In this document: piece after piece, positions 33,910 through 46,074 of the stretch
How the letters are laid out: the number at the start of each line of letters is the position of its first letter
How positions within the stretch are numbered: the stretch's first letter is position 1
From: Thysanoteuthis rhombus
Taxonomy: Eukaryota; Mollusca; Cephalopoda; Oegopsida; Thysanoteuthidae
Assembly (NCBI GenBank): GCA_963457665.1
Contig: OY735207.1
Location: forward strand, 50,835,909 to 50,899,908
DNA length: 64,000 bases
Direction: 5' to 3'
Notes under the pieces: model-generated
What the model was told of the DNA's origin: nothing
Databases searched by the model: none
What the model saw: only the letters and a program-made list of their open reading frames with translations
Made by a program: the position numbers and the translations under genes

Positions 33910-34135
33910 AAAGGACGATGTAACGTTTATCAGCATCAAAATTGGAATCGTCAAACTGAGTTCAAATTCTGGACAAGGCTACTTACATTCCCTTTGTAAA
34001 AATGCCCAGCAAAAAAGAAAAGAAAATCCAATTCTACACCCACTTAAAGCTGAATAGTTGGAACTCTCTTGACTTGTAAAGCAGCACATCTTGGGCCTGG
34101 GGCTAGCAATACCACCCCACCGAAACCAGGAATAT
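33910..34135 (+). mobile_element. SINE S, copy
   Basis: The 5' part 'gatgtaacgtttatcagcat' and 'aaactgagttcaaattctgg' gives A- and B-box-like words. Later come 'acacccacttaaagctgaat' and 'ttgacttgtaaagcagcaca'. Confidence 0.5.
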
Positions 34136-34600
34136 GTTGAATAATACGGTTTTGATATAAAAACAAGTGCAACTAAGAGTAAGCTGAAAAAAAGGTGAAG
34201 AAAATTGCAACTGGGATTGAACTTCTATCCTTCTCTGTCAATATGCATGGTGGGTGGCTGTTATATTCCAAGTTAGTAAAGCATAAGGAATTTTTATTTT
34301 GACTTCACAGCAAATATTGGGGTAGGATTGGGGAGTGCAGAAAAGGGTAAGGTGAAATAATGAGTGTTTGTTTTCGATGGGGCCCAGGAGGTCTTGGGAT
34401 TTAATGAAGCATGGAGCATCCAGTAACAGGTCTCAGAGAATATTCCCCCGAATGAGGAGAAGCTGAAAAACAAAGCTAAAGTGTCTACCCCATTCCTACC
34501 CCTTTGAACAAACAAAGCCATGTCAACCTGATCTGTACCCCTTCTGGTACACTCATTATTTGCATCAGAACATGTGGTTTTGTAGGCCAAGTGAGAGAGG
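34136..34600. other. Unassigned DNA
   Basis: No gene or repeat recognised. Confidence 0.35.
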
Positions 34601-34613
34601 GGTCAGGGGACAA

Positions 34614-35190
34614 AGAGGGAGGTAGAGAGGGAGGTAGAGAGGGAGGTAGAGAGGGAGGAAGAGAGGGAGGTAGAGAGGGAGGAAGAGAGGGAGGTAGAGA
34701 GGGAGGAAGAGAGGGAGGTAGAGAGGGAGGAAGAGAGGGAGGTAGAGAGGGAGGAAGAGAGGGAGGAAGAGAGAGAGGTAGAGAGAGAGGTAGAGAGGGA
34801 GGAAGAGAGGGAGGAAGAGAGGGAGGAAGAGAGGGAGGAAGAGAGGGAGGAAGAGAGGGAGGAAGAGAGGGAGGAAGAGAGGGAGGAAGAGAGGGAGGTA
34901 GAGAGGGAGGTAGAGAGGGAGGTAGAGAGGGAGGTAGAGAGAGAGGTAGAGAGGGAGGTAGAGAGAGAGGTAGAGAGGGAGGTAGAGAGAGAGGTAGAGA
35001 GAGAGGTAGAGAGAGAGGTAGAGAGAGAGGTAGAGAGAGAGAGGCAGGGAGGAAGAGAGGGAGGCAGGGAGGAAGAGAGGGAGGCAGGGAGGAAGAGAGG
35101 GAGGCAGGGAGGAAGAGAGGGAGGCAGGGAGGAAGAGAGGGAGGCAGGGAGGAAGAGAGGGAGGCAGGGAGGAAGAGAGGGAGGCAGGGA
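34614..35190. repeat. Purine-only minisatellite, 12-bp then 20-bp period
   Basis: From 34614 to about 35040 the unit is GGTAGAGAGGGA or GGAAGAGAGGGA (12 bases), with variants that contain GAGAGA. From 35041 the unit becomes GGCAGGGAGGAAGAGAGGGA (20 bases), about seven and a half times. The + strand is nearly all purine. The long open frames on both strands here (repeats of REGG, or SLPP and LPLY) are products of the repeat and not genes. Confidence 0.97.
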
Positions 35191-37120
35191 GGAAGAGGGA
35201 TGGACATGGAAGAGGGATGGATATGGAAGGAGAGAGAGGAGACAGAGGCGGAGAAAGAGAGATGCGCATAAAAGCTCGACCCGTTTTTATTTTTATTCTT
35301 ATTATGCATTGAAATGAATATTCGTCCCTCAGATGGACATAAATTTTTGCTTGGATCCCTCCCCACCCGTTTCTCTTTTACGCAAACAGAGCTCTCCTTT
35401 ATTAAACAGAGTTTGCTTACAGGAAAAAAAAAAACAAAAAAAAAAAAAACACCCCTGGGTCACACTTTTCACTCCCTTCCTTGACTAAATTGGAACGGGT
35501 GGCGGCCCACTGTCAACAGAGAGGCAGCTGTCATGACTTACGAAAAAGCAGACACTGTAAATAGTGCAGTTGATACAACACTGCTTGAATTATTGGGCGT
35601 TGGGAAGGGAGGAGAAACGGTAAATCTCTCATAAGCACTTTCTGGCATAATAAATTTACTATATAAGTAAATTCATTATGTAAGAAGCTGGTTATAAGAG
35701 ACTGGTCCATGACCCGTTGCTACACCAACAGTTATCATGTGTACAACAACGGGCTCAGCTGACGGCTGCTACTGATACTATGAGACAGACACAGCAGTAA
35801 TGGAGAAAAGAAAGTTAGATATAAAAAAAAGATACACGAGAGTTTGAAAGATGAAAATACTGGGTCTCTCAAAAGTTACTATAGACTTATTAAAAAATAT
35901 TTTGGGTTTTAGGGGTTTTTTTTCAAACAGATGGAAACTTTTGAAAATTGGTACACAAACTAGAATGTAGGAAAATTTTGTAATTCAATTTTTGTCGAGT
36001 TTAAGTGAGAACTACTTCACTAGTAGAATCGTACGTGCGAGCCAACTTTTTCATAGCACTCCAGCTGAGCCAGCGATTGATTGACACAGGCATTTCCGAC
36101 ATCAGCAAGCATTCCGAGAGGAATGTTTGCACAATGATCTCTTGTTCTTGCCGAGAGTAGTGGTCCCCCAATCTGAGTTCGTAAGAACGCAACAGCTTAC
36201 AAATATTTTTTTTTTTCAGGGTATGTGAGGAAAAAGGGGTTCTGACAGGGTACAACAGGAAAGTTTAACAGAAAAGCTTGATTAAAATTATTTGTATTGC
36301 ATATAGCATTTTGGTTTTGACAAAAACCTCATTTTGTGAACAATGTCGAGCTATGTATACACTCCAGAGATTGTTAGGTAAAAGAAAGAATGCAAGTGTT
36401 ATGATAAAATAATGAGATATGGTTAGATTCAGAATATATGCTTGCAAAAACATGAAATAAGATAATTTTGTTTGTTTACATTAACTCAAAATTTACAGCA
36501 TGCTATTTAAACTGATTAACCCCAAAAGCAATAGAGTCATTAAACCTTCAGAATCTTGTATTCTGATCGATAAAAGTTCAAATTCTTCATGAGATTCTAA
36601 AGGTTTCAACTTCAATCTGTTATTCTTTTATGCAATGGTATGGTTTTTCTAATAGAGGCAAATGAAAAGATGTGTACTTATATATTCCTTCTATAGTCAA
36701 GTTTGAGGGTTCTTTTCAAGTCTTTCAGTAATATTTGGGGTTCATATAATGGAAAAAGTTGGAGACCACTGGCCTAGAGTACCAACGGGTCTCTAGATCT
36801 TGTTGCCTGAACTTTGCTTTTGATATGGCTCCTCAAAAAGTAAAGTAACCTCTAACCCTAACCACGCTACAATGTTGCGGCTCAGTTTTAATATTAGAGT
36901 CACAGTCATGATAATATGGAGAGATGTAGAGCTTGAGTGTCAAAGAGTTTCTCAGACAACCGAGCTGTCAATTGTTATGAATTGCACTGAGTTTTGGCAG
37001 AAATCTGAAAAGCAAAATGGAGAAGAAAATTTATTGTAACTTTTGAGACCCCCCCCAATACTTTTGATACACTTTGCTATAAAGAGATCAGCAGATATTG
37101 CAAATAAACTAGCAGTGATA
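35191..37120. other. Unassigned DNA; possible mariner-like terminus at 35858
   Basis: 'tactgggtctctcaaaagtt' at 35858 is somewhat like a mariner end, but no partner was found. 'aaaaagttggagaccactg' at 36748 resembles the inverse of a hAT end. No gene was recognised. Confidence 0.3.
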
Positions 37121-37124
37121 GATG

Positions 37125-37395
37125 TCCAAGGTGGCTGAGCAGAAAACTGCATAGAGAATGGACTGTGAGCCAAGCTCGAACACAGGTTGGGATAGTCTAT
37201 GTTTACTCTGCACTAATGTCCTTGGGAAAGGCGTGAATCCACCCAAGCTACAGTTAAAATAGCACTGGGTGCTCGTCACCTCTAAGTCCAATTCACATAC
37301 CATGAATGGGTCAAATAGGTAGTAATCTGATATGTGGAGCCCAAGCAGGGAGGGCTGAAGCCACAGCCAGCCTAAGGGCAATCTGATACTTTTTT
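37125..37395 (+). mobile_element. tRNA-derived SINE S, near full length
   Basis: A-box-like 'aaggtggctgagcagaaaac', 'gagccaagctcgaacacagg' near the B-box, then 'tactctgcactaatgtcctt', 'gggaaaggcgtgaatcc', 'gaagccacagccagcctaag'. The 3' part links the copies at 10475 and 56975. Confidence 0.65.
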
Positions 37396-37399
37396 TTTC

Positions 37400-38455
37400 A
37401 GAACAAGTTATATAGGACTGTGAGTTTGCCAAAGCTCCAGAGAGTCACACCTTAACATCAGCATTTCCCCAGGGTGGTTGGCAAAAGAAATACATAACAG
37501 GTATTTTACATAGCTAGTGGTCTATAGAGAAACGGACCATTTATCCGTCTTCAAGAATATTGGAATTATCAGAAAACCAGCTATTTTTTGAAAAGAACTG
37601 CTAGGTTTAAAATCTTGTGGGCTTCGTAGTAGATCATCACTTGTCTGTTCTTTATTTTCATTCTCGGCATGGTTAAATTGTATTCAGATGAAGATTAGGG
37701 CATTGGTATTGATTAAAGAGACCGTTTTTGAAGTGGATTAATTTGTAAATGTTATGAGTAGTTTTGTTCATTACTCAGTTCACTCTTGTATATTTTATAC
37801 TCTATTAATTTAAGAATTTCAAATCGAATGATAAAGATCTAATGATAATGATAATTAATAAAGAGCTGCTAATGTGTCAGTTTCATTTTTTACCCAATTC
37901 TGTTGCCTTATTGATTCAAAATTAGTAAAAAAATAGAATGCAAAGAGTTGTAGAAGAATTAACAGAAAAGAAGTTATCCATTTTTTTGTTTGCAAGAAGT
38001 ATATTTATACTAAAATATTTGTATAATTTATCCAGGTGTAAAAAATCTTACCATTTTTCACAGGCACTGTGTTAGTTATACATTTAATAGTCCAATACTG
38101 TCAGTCACACTTGCTTCAATTCCAGACCACAGACAATCCCTTTCTTTCCAGTTTTCCATGCATTTCTATGGTAAATTCAGTAATAATTCATCAATGTCTA
38201 CTCTGATAATGAATGGTGATTTTCTTGGTTTGCTGACATTGGACTTTTCCCCTCAGGAGTAAAGATTTTCGTAATAAAAATACCGTCCACACACCATTTA
38301 AATTTATGGACTCTTCCAGGTAAATGATTTCAGTATTTTCTTCTCTGAAAAAATATCTTTTAGAAATCCAATTATATCTCTGAATTTTTCACTGAGATCA
38401 ACAAGTAGATCACATGAAGAGAAATGGGATCAGGACGTTTGTCATATAGCAATGA
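37400..38455. other. Unassigned AT-rich DNA
   Basis: No gene or repeat recognised. Confidence 0.4.
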
Positions 38456-38457
38456 TC

Positions 38458-38685
38458 TGCAAGCTAACCTTGCAGGCCGTTGTTAGTTGGTTTCGGTCCT
38501 CGTTGATTCTCCCATATCAAACTATGCCAATTTAATGAATCATATATAATAAAGAAAAATAAAATTAATAAATGGCTCAGGCACATACAACAAACTAAAC
38601 TTGCTGGCTATTGTTAGTAGGTTTGATCTTCATTTGATCTCTCAGTAGTGATTGTTTGATACCAACTTATGCTAATTTAATCTTC
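38458..38685 (+). repeat. Two diverged tandem copies of a ~100-130-bp unit
   Basis: 'aagctaaccttgcaggccgt' with 'tgttagttggtttcggtcct' and 'atgccaatttaatga' is followed about 135 bases on by 'aaactaaacttgctggctat', 'tgttagtaggtttgatcttc' and 'atgctaatttaatc'. Confidence 0.65.
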
Positions 38686-39150
38686 CTGTATAATGAACAG
38701 CATGATTTTCTTTGTTGCAGACAGAAACAATAGACTTTTTCATTCAAAAGGTAACAATTTTTTTTCCCCAGTTTTCTGCTGAAAATGAGATGAAAAATTT
38801 CATCATCTTAAACTGCTAAAATCCAAGGAAATTTGGTCCCGAAACACAAGGGAATTTTCTGGGGCTTTCACAGTGCACTGTTGAACACTCAGCTGCATTA
38901 GGTTTGGTTAACCCTTAAATTCAACTCCCCATTTTTCCCTTGGTAAGGACTGGATTAAATGTGAATAGGCTTACATTTCAACCCTTCACTACCAAAATTT
39001 CTTGTCACTATAGATATAATCATCAGAGTGAATGAAAATTAACTATTCAATAAATCAAACTCGTGATATCACAGTTTACATAAGAAAGTCATTTTTCATA
39101 TTTCATGCAGGTTTTCTTTTGATAAACATTGCATCAGTCAGAACTGTCAG

Positions 39151-39319
39151 CAGCCAACTGGTCCAAATTTGGCACCTGGCGATCTATGGCTTTTACCAAA
39201 AATATTTTAGACCATGAACGAGATTAAGGAGAATGTGACAAGGCATCTGATGGTGATCCTGAAACAGGACCTTGCAGGCTGTTTTGAAATGTGTAAAAGA
39301 TGATGGAATGAATGTGAGA
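39151..39319 (+). mobile_element. Mariner transposase C-terminal fragment
   Basis: The frame reads TGPNLAPGDLWLLPKIF, a stop, TMNEIKENVTRHLMVILKQD, then LAGCFEMCKR. This is the 'PDLAPCDFFLFP' block with its catalytic Asp kept (PGD) and the following helix. In-frame stops show it is dead. It is related to 19812-19967, sharing EIKEN-TR and LAGCFE/FAGCFE. Confidence 0.7.
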
Positions 39320-39329
39320 TAAATTTTTC

Positions 39330-39980
39330 GTTCATTGATTTTGAATAGTTTGATACTTTCCACAGAGACATCATAGATATTGTGGATTAAGTTTTATAAA
39401 AGAATAGATCAGAGAAAACATCTTCAAAAAACAAACAGATGTTGCTGAAGCAGACTTGTTTGATGAAATCAATAAAATTAAAACGCCAGATTTACAAGAA
39501 AATCTCTAAAAAATAAAAGAAAAAAGATCAATGTTGTAGCCTCTAAGTGAGAAAAAATACTTTCATAAATATTTTTCACTCCAGTCAGAGGCTGGAGATG
39601 ACTTTGTTCTTCCACTATGAGATCAAGAACAATCTAATTTAGGGGAGGAAACTCTTTACTGATTGAATTTCCGATATTAACATAAAAATTGCCCATCCCT
39701 CCATGTCATCTAAAGTCAATTTTTTATTTTTTTATTTGCCCCCTTTACCTTCAACTGAATGATGTAATTTATTAACAGCCTCTTATGTCTAGATTGATTA
39801 AAATCAACACCATCTTTGGAATATATAGAATAGCGGCAGTTTTCTTCAGTTAGAATAGTAGAAGGACTGGAATTTGCAAGAAGAACGTAATCACTAAGCT
39901 TTATAGCAATATTTTAGGGATAAAACTACAAATTTAAAAGCAAGTACAGCCTATAAAGGAGGTACAGAGTGGCATAACTG
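39330..39980. other. Unassigned AT-rich DNA
   Basis: No gene or repeat recognised. Confidence 0.35.
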
Positions 39981-39989
39981 TCACTGAAA

Positions 39990-40305
39990 CAGAAAACAGA
40001 ATGGAGTAAGTTACAGCTTCATCAGAGACTGTTCACTTTGCACTAAGGAAGGCATGAATCCAATTCATCCTCTAGCTATAAGTAAATAGCAGGGCAGTTG
40101 GAGCCCTTTAGCACTGTAAGGTAGTCGATCTAAAAGGAAGTTATTCTGAGAGGAAAAAAAACCCCAAAACATGGCTTGTCACTTGCTATAGCAAGTCTCA
40201 AGCCTCAGAGGAAGGTTGGCTAGCAACTCCACTTATAAAATTCACTTGCTACTGAAACTGCAACAGAGCGGTTGCAGCCCTATGCTCCACAAGGACCAGC
40301 ATGCA
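39990..40305 (+). mobile_element. tRNA-derived SINE S, near full length
   Basis: Body words 'aaggaaggcatgaatccaat', 'agcagggcagttggagccct', 'ttagcactgtaaggtagtcg', 'ggttggctagcaactccac' and 'gttgcagccctatgctccac' follow the order of the copy at 14232. Confidence 0.65.
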
Positions 40306-40685
40306 AAAGAAATTCATGTCTGCTCAAAAGGTTTCTTATCTGATGTAATGTGGTAATAATTAATTATACTTATAATAATATACATACATTACTTTGTAGA
40401 ATGCAGTCATACTTGTATTTAAATATGCCAATACGTTTTTTATTAACCATGAGAAATAGGCTGCGTCCAAATTTATCTTGAAACAATTTCAAGTTTACAT
40501 TTGCAGAGGCATTCAGTGTGCATATACTTGTGTCACAGGAAGAACATTTGCACAACATAGGATTTTTGCACGCTATGATCACTTAGAAATTAGAGGTTAC
40601 ATTGATAAAGACCACATGTGAAATGGGCTGGTGTGTGCAACTCTGGTTGGGTTGGCATTGTCTTCAAACTATTGAGAGGGGAGAT

Positions 40686-40857
40686 CAGTGTTTCTCAAGG
40701 TGCTGAGTCACCTTCCTCCTCTTCTGATCTCTTGTTTCCTCAGTTCCTCCCCCATTTTGAATTGTCAAAGTAATTTTGTCACCATTAGACATCCCCCCTC
40801 CCCGCTGACTGAAATTCTTCCCCTGGGAGCCAAATGCTTCCTGCTTGAGATTCACTG
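40686..40857 (+). mobile_element. hAT-like MITE remnant
   Basis: The left end 'cagtgtttctcaaggtgctg' and the reverse complement of the right end 'cagtgaatctcaagcagg' form inverted repeats. Flanking octamers do not match, so the duplication is lost or the ends are off. Confidence 0.5.
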
Positions 40858-41550
40858 ATACATGTGGCCAAAAGAGATTGGAAATGGCTGTTCTAGTCCA
40901 AGTATAAGCCTGGATTTTGAATGCTGGCAAGCTCTCCCTACTTGGTGGATTGGTGCAACACAATCTTCATAACTCACAAGTGGCCTCGAGCCATACTATA
41001 CTAAGCTGAGAAAATATCATGGAAACAGTAGAACATCTTTTTAGTAGGTAAAAAGAAAAGGATCACTTCAAAATCCACCTCCTTAGCATAGCCATTTGAA
41101 CAGCCTCTCCACCATAAGTTTTGTCAATTGAACCACCACACCCCAAGCAGTCGGGGTAGAGGAGAGCTCTTTCAATTGTAAACCATTGTAATTTAGGGAA
41201 AGTTAAAGGAAACTAGGACAGTCATAGGAATTTATTTTATTAATGAAGTTAAAGATATTGTTCGCTCATATGAATGGATTAATTTTGAAATGTTATCTCA
41301 TTTACAAAAGGTTAAGAATATATTGTTTACTCATATGAATACATAAATTTTCATATCACCAGATCTGTTATGCCACATAAATTCTGGAAGGTATTCCTTT
41401 AAGAAGTCATGCTTGCAGTCAGGCATGAAAAAAATCACTCTGATTTCTGGATTACTTCAACTTCCCCCCCCTTCTATTGAGTCTAAGAGGGAGAATATCT
41501 AATTGTGGACCATCGTACTTTAGAGATAGGTGAAGAAACTAAGAAAGACA

Positions 41551-41914
41551 AACGAAGCTTTCAACATAGGTTTCTCCAGGTTTCTAGTGATTCTAGCTGG
41601 CTGCTGGCTACACATATGTCATGCATACAGGTCACACCGATGGAGCTAGATGGCTGAAAATTTTAAATCATCCCTTATTTTACCAAGAAAATATGTTCTA
41701 GTTTTTTGAAAATCCCTCCCTGAAATAAGATTTTAGTTGGAGGGGGTCATATTTACAATGTAAGTTTATTTGGTCTTCTGATGTATGACAGCCAGCATTC
41801 ACTTTTTATTCACTTCTAATTTTTTTTATTGACCACCCCCCCCCCCGCAACACAGTATGCTACCAAAAGATGTTGGTCACATGCTGTTTTCTATTGAGTG
41901 ACTAACTAAACCTG
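41551..41914 (-). repeat. Family A repeat, copy 5
   Basis: On the minus strand it starts 'caggtttagttagtcactca' and ends near 'ataggtttctcc' inverse, with all major landmarks. A run of C at 41836 replaces the G-rich part of the consensus. Confidence 0.7.
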
Positions 41915-42464
41915 TCTATTTTATTAATAAAAATTCAGAAAAAAATTCTCTTTTCAAGGTTAGATAGATTTTTTCCATGAAGATTTTAGATTGCTCTGAT
42001 CGCTTAGAAATTAGTAACGCTAGATTCAGCACATTGTTTTTTAAGTCTAGCCCAATTTATACACGCATGCACACGAAAAGACTTTTTTCTGAAAGTTAAT
42101 AACAGGGTTGGGTTGTGTTGGCCAGTAGCAAGTTATGTTGACATCAGCACCCCAGTGGCCCACTAACTGGAGAGAAAGAGACAGTTGAATATAAATAAAA
42201 TAGGTAAAATGATTAAATGTGGTTCTTGTCTCGTGTATGTAATGATTTATTTAACTCTGCCCTGATTTTCTGTCCAGTGTCTACCGCCAACTTATTACGT
42301 CCAATGCTGAAGTTGACATTTGTAAAACTTTTTATAGACACTTCAACAGTGGATAGTAAGGTAGTTTATGTGAGTCTTGGATTGAAGGGCTTCTTTCCCG
42401 CTGCATAAGTTCAATATGACTAGACCATCATATAATCCAGACATATAGAATGCAGTGTGTATCC

Positions 42465-42484
42465 ACTGTGTGTGTGTGTGTGTG
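42465..42484. repeat. (TG)n microsatellite
   Basis: About nine TG units. Confidence 0.85.
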
Positions 42485-42836
42485 AGTACTTTTCAATGAT
42501 TGCACTGATACTACATTTAGAAACTAAGGAGGCGGCTGGGGAGCAGCTGTGTTCATCTATACATAAATAATCCTGACATTTTTTATGGGTACTATGTTAG
42601 TTTAAAGTGAATTTCACTTGAAAAAAAAAAAATAAATAAATAAAAAAATAAAATAAAAAGAAAGAAAGAAAGATTGAAAAGAAAGAGGAGAATGCAGATT
42701 TTCATAACAATCAGCCATCTATACTAGGAAAATGGGAGCAACACAATCTTACTAGCCTGCATCCAGCATTGTGCAGTAGTTGTAGCATTGAATTTGACTC
42801 CTTTTAATTATTCTGCTTCTAAATGTTCCCTAGGTG

Positions 42837-43025
42837 CAGAGGCGTGGCCAGAGATTGGGATTCCCAGAGGCTTGGCTCCTTCCAACATTTACAGAGATTT
42901 GTCAGTAGAAATGCAGTGGGTGAACTACTATTTAAAAAGCTTCTACGGGGTTCCCCACCATTGGAGGGGGGGGGGGCATTTTCAAATAACACCCCACCCC
43001 CCAATTTCCCTCAGTTATGCCACTG
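42837..43025 (+). mobile_element. hAT-like MITE, 'ggcgtaactag' group, copy 3
   Basis: Starts 'cagaggcgtggccagagatt' and ends 'ccctcagttatgccactg', an inverted pair. The interior 'gtcagtagaaatgcagtggg' with 'tgaactactatttaaaaagc' matches the other copies. The flanks CCTAGGTG and CCCAAGTT agree at five of eight positions, too few to call a duplication. Frames of 60-90 codons across it are incidental. Confidence 0.65.
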
Positions 43026-43082
43026 CCCAAGTTTTGGCACTCACTGAGTTGCCATCAACAAAGTAAGGTATACACTGAAATT

Positions 43083-43260
43083 ACCATATTTTCCAGCCAA
43101 TAAAACGTATGATTTCTAAGGGTAGTGCCATTAATAGCAACTTATCTAAGCTGCATGGAAGTCCATTTTGAGGTTAACTAGATAGCCCCCTAGTCATAAT
43201 ACCAGCATGTAAGACACAGTGTAGTATTTATAGATTTGTAAAAAATAAAATATGCATCAT
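43083..43260 (+). mobile_element. pogo/mariner-like MITE remnant
   Basis: 'accatattttccagccaata' with 'aaacgtatgatttctaaggg' resembles the start of the element at 28000. The right end is uncertain. Confidence 0.3.
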
Positions 43261-43558
43261 ATATGCTAGCAGATACTCTTTTAAAAAAAAAAAAACAAAC
43301 TATTTTTTCAGGTTATTACATTATAGAACGTGTGCTGTGTTCGATTCAGTGGGTTGTAAATCCTTGGGCATCTGAACGTATCAATGATTATAAAAGGAAT
43401 GCATGTGTAAGCGGTCACTCGGGCTAATGGACTCTAAAAAGGCGGTTGATTTAACGGCTACCAGTGTCCAAAGAGTTAAATAACACAGGAATACATTGGA
43501 AATTTGATTATTTCAGATATATACTTTTGGTAGCTGGATTCAAAGATAAAAAAAAAAA

Positions 43559-43676
43559 GTTTTCTCCATCACAAACCATTTTTTCACAAAACACAGTTTT
43601 ACTCGAATTTTTATTCAAAAATAAAAAAAGTGAAAAAATGGGTTCTGTGAAAAAATGGTATGTGATAGAGAAAAAC
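43559..43676. repeat. Long hairpin
   Basis: The left arm (43559-43592, 'ttttctccatcacaaaccat' and following) pairs with the right arm (43645-43676, 'ctgtgaaaaaatggtatgtg' and following) over about 32 bases with few mismatches. A third relative 'atggtgagatggagaaaaat' lies at 43904. Confidence 0.7.
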
Positions 43677-43679
43677 AGT

Positions 43680-44356
43680 TTCCATTTTTCAATTCAGCAC
43701 ACAAAAATAGAAGGAAATAACCAAAACAAAGTGTACCAGTGGTTGAGGAAGCTCATGTCTAACTGCTAAACATGCTACTTCCTATTGATATGATTCCTGT
43801 ATATATTCAGGTTTATTAATGAAATAACTCATTTCAAACATGCAAAACTACATGAAAACCTAATTTTGCTACTGAAAAACATTTCTTGAAAAAAAAAAAA
43901 AAAATGGTGAGATGGAGAAAAATCTTTTTCATTGACCATATACATAAAAATACATTTAAACACATTTTAATGATTTTAATGTGGCTGATGTGTGAAATTC
44001 TGGTAAAAATCGATAAAAAGAAAAAAAAAAAGAATGAGATCCTCAGTAAAAATTATACCATATCAACAATAAATGTTATTGAGGGAGGTAGATAAAATTC
44101 CCAGCAACCAGGTGGCCCATGGAACCCCCAAACCCTGCAAATACAGGAGAGCCCCTAGAGCTCTGGGGGATGCAATATATCCGAGGAACCCTAAATAAAA
44201 TAATCTAATGAGATTTGTAGCAGGGGTGCTGTTAGACCTGGCGGTACCACTGCAAGAATATTTACTGTTTGGATGAAATAAAGAAAACACTTTCGGACAA
44301 GCTGCAATTCAATTTTTAAAAAACTCTCAGCTTCTTCTTAGTGAAATGCACCAATT
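43680..44356. other. Unassigned DNA
   Basis: No gene recognised. The part at 44085-44255 has 'caggggtgctgttagacc' and 'cggtaccactg', perhaps a decayed MITE, without proof. Confidence 0.3.
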
Positions 44357-44930
44357 CATCATCATCAGCATTTTAGTGTCTGACATTGGACATAGCCGTA
44401 CCCTAAGATTTGCCAGACCCCTCTGTATCATGGGCATTGAGGAGCTAATTGTCATGCTATCTTATATTTTGCCGGCTACAGTTTTGCATGTGATCTCTGG
44501 GGATCCATGTTGCGAGTTGTGATGTCCATCCGTTGGCTGATATTCTTGCAACATGACCAGCCCATTGCCATTTGAGTTTTCAAATGGGTTCTACGATATC
44601 CCTGACTCCTATTTTTTTTCTCTACTATACTGTGCTGTTTTGCAATCTATGTTAGGTTGAGCATGATTCTCTCCTGTGCCCATTGTATGGTTCTCAGTTT
44701 GAGGGTCAATCTTTTGGTTTGGTTCCATATTTCAGCTCCATGGAGGATGCATTCATTGTAGACACTTCTTACTAAGATTAATGAGATTTTCTTGTTCTTA
44801 AAGGCTGAGCCTTCTCTATTGAAAACTTGTCATCCTAGAGTGATTCTTTGCTTGATTTCTTCTTTTAAGGGTTTCATGGAGATTTGTTGACCTAGGTAGA
44901 AGTGATGGTCTACTTTTTTCAGTCTGCATT
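44357..44930 (-). mobile_element. LINE ORF2 3' fragment, longest copy
   Basis: The minus-strand frame reads LKKVDHHFYLGQQISM, then EEIKQRITLG, KISLILVRSVYNECILHGAE, IWNQTKRLTLKLRTIQW, AQERIMLNLT, and after a break RDIVEPI and KLKWQWAGHVARISANGW, TSQLATWIPRDH. These are the thumb and post-RT blocks of a non-LTR retrotransposon ('YLG', 'YGAE-W', 'R---WAGH-AR', 'W-P'). The copy ends in a (TGATGA)n-like tail, as in RTE-type LINEs; the clade is inferred. Several in-frame stops, and the RT core and endonuclease are missing (5' truncation). Confidence 0.75.
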
Positions 44931-45049
44931 AGTGATTTGAATTTTTGTGCCTTTAGGTCAATATAAACCACATTATTAATCATATATATTTTGTCTAGTT
45001 AAAGTTTAATTGTTAAAAAAAAAAAAGAAAAGAAAAGAATCTTCACAGA

Positions 45050-45395
45050 ACTGTTTAGTTTCTAAGTAGAAACCGTCAGGTGACCAATGTCTTTTGGCAG
45101 CATGTTGTGATGGGGGAGGGTGTGATCAATTTAAAAAACTGAAAAAGAGGTGATCAATGAAAAAGTCTGAATTCTCAAAAGACTATCATGAATGCTATTA
45201 GACATAAAGTATGGGACAAATCTAGCATAAACTTACATTGTAAATCGACTCCCCCAAGAACCGGAAGGGTATGTGTGTGCGTGTGTTAAAAACAAAAAAA
45301 CTTTTTTCCAGACATAATATGTACATACATGGAGGGTCAGCTAGGCGGAATCACTTAAAAACTGAAGAAACCTATTTAGGATAGGTTTAGAGTTT
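45050..45395 (+). repeat. Family A repeat, copy 6
   Basis: Starts 'tttagtttctaagtagaaac', includes 'ccaatgtcttttggcagcat', 'ggtgatcaatgaaaaagtct', 'ttccagacataatatg' and ends 'gagttttggttgac'. The T-G-C island around the middle is shortened. Confidence 0.7.
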
Positions 45396-45618
45396 TGGTT
45401 GACTCCTTCTGGTTTTGGGGTACCTTTTTTGTTATCATAAATTGGATGAGTAATGTTTTGATTTATTTTATCCATTTTTTGTGGCTTTTTTCCTACCAAG
45501 AAACCAAAATGACTTTTTCTCAACAATCCTTAAAACAACTTGAGAGTTCTATATCTCATTAAAAGCAGGAAAGGGTGGCATTATGGTTTGGAAGCAGAAA
45601 GTATCATGCATTATATGA

Positions 45619-45643
45619 GTGGGTATATATATATATATATATG
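45619..45643. repeat. (TA)n microsatellite
   Basis: About 12 TA units. Confidence 0.9.
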
Positions 45644-45757
45644 ATGATAAATTGTGTTACATAGGAACTATCTAAAATGATCTATTAATTAAATACTGAA
45701 AATCATAATTTGGCCTAGACAACATAAATATATGTGTCAGTTTGTATGTATGTAAAA

Positions 45758-45758
<1 letters not shown>

Positions 45759-45795
<37 letters not shown>
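45759..45795. repeat. (TA)n microsatellite
   Basis: About 18 TA units, followed by a short CA tract. Confidence 0.95.
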
Positions 45796-45802
<7 letters not shown>

Positions 45803-46009
45803 CAGTCAGACGGATATAAATTGTTCATCAACTGATACTATATGTAAGTTATGTATTGTATATGCGTGTGCGAGTGTGTACATATATGCATGTGCATATA
45901 AATAAAAAGGAAACCACTTACTTCATCTTTGCATTTAAAGTCAGAGTTGGTAAAACCAAATTTCAAAACAGGATCTAGAGAGAGAAAAATAATTTTCAGA
46001 CTTTCAAAT

Positions 46010-46021
46010 AAAAAAGAAAGA

Positions 46022-46074
<53 letters not shown>

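Noticed and set aside
34485-35366. Long open frames of 230-293 codons on both strands
   Set aside because: They lie on a purine minisatellite and consist of REGG or SLPP/LPLY repeats. Open frames on both strands at once are expected from such a repeat.
35858-36255. A mariner from the 'tctctcaaaagtt' start through the frame at 36001-36255
   Set aside because: No matching right terminus was found, and the frame has none of the conserved mariner blocks.
42788-43066. Overlapping frames of 60-92 codons
   Set aside because: They cover a hAT-like MITE with shared non-coding sequence in other copies.
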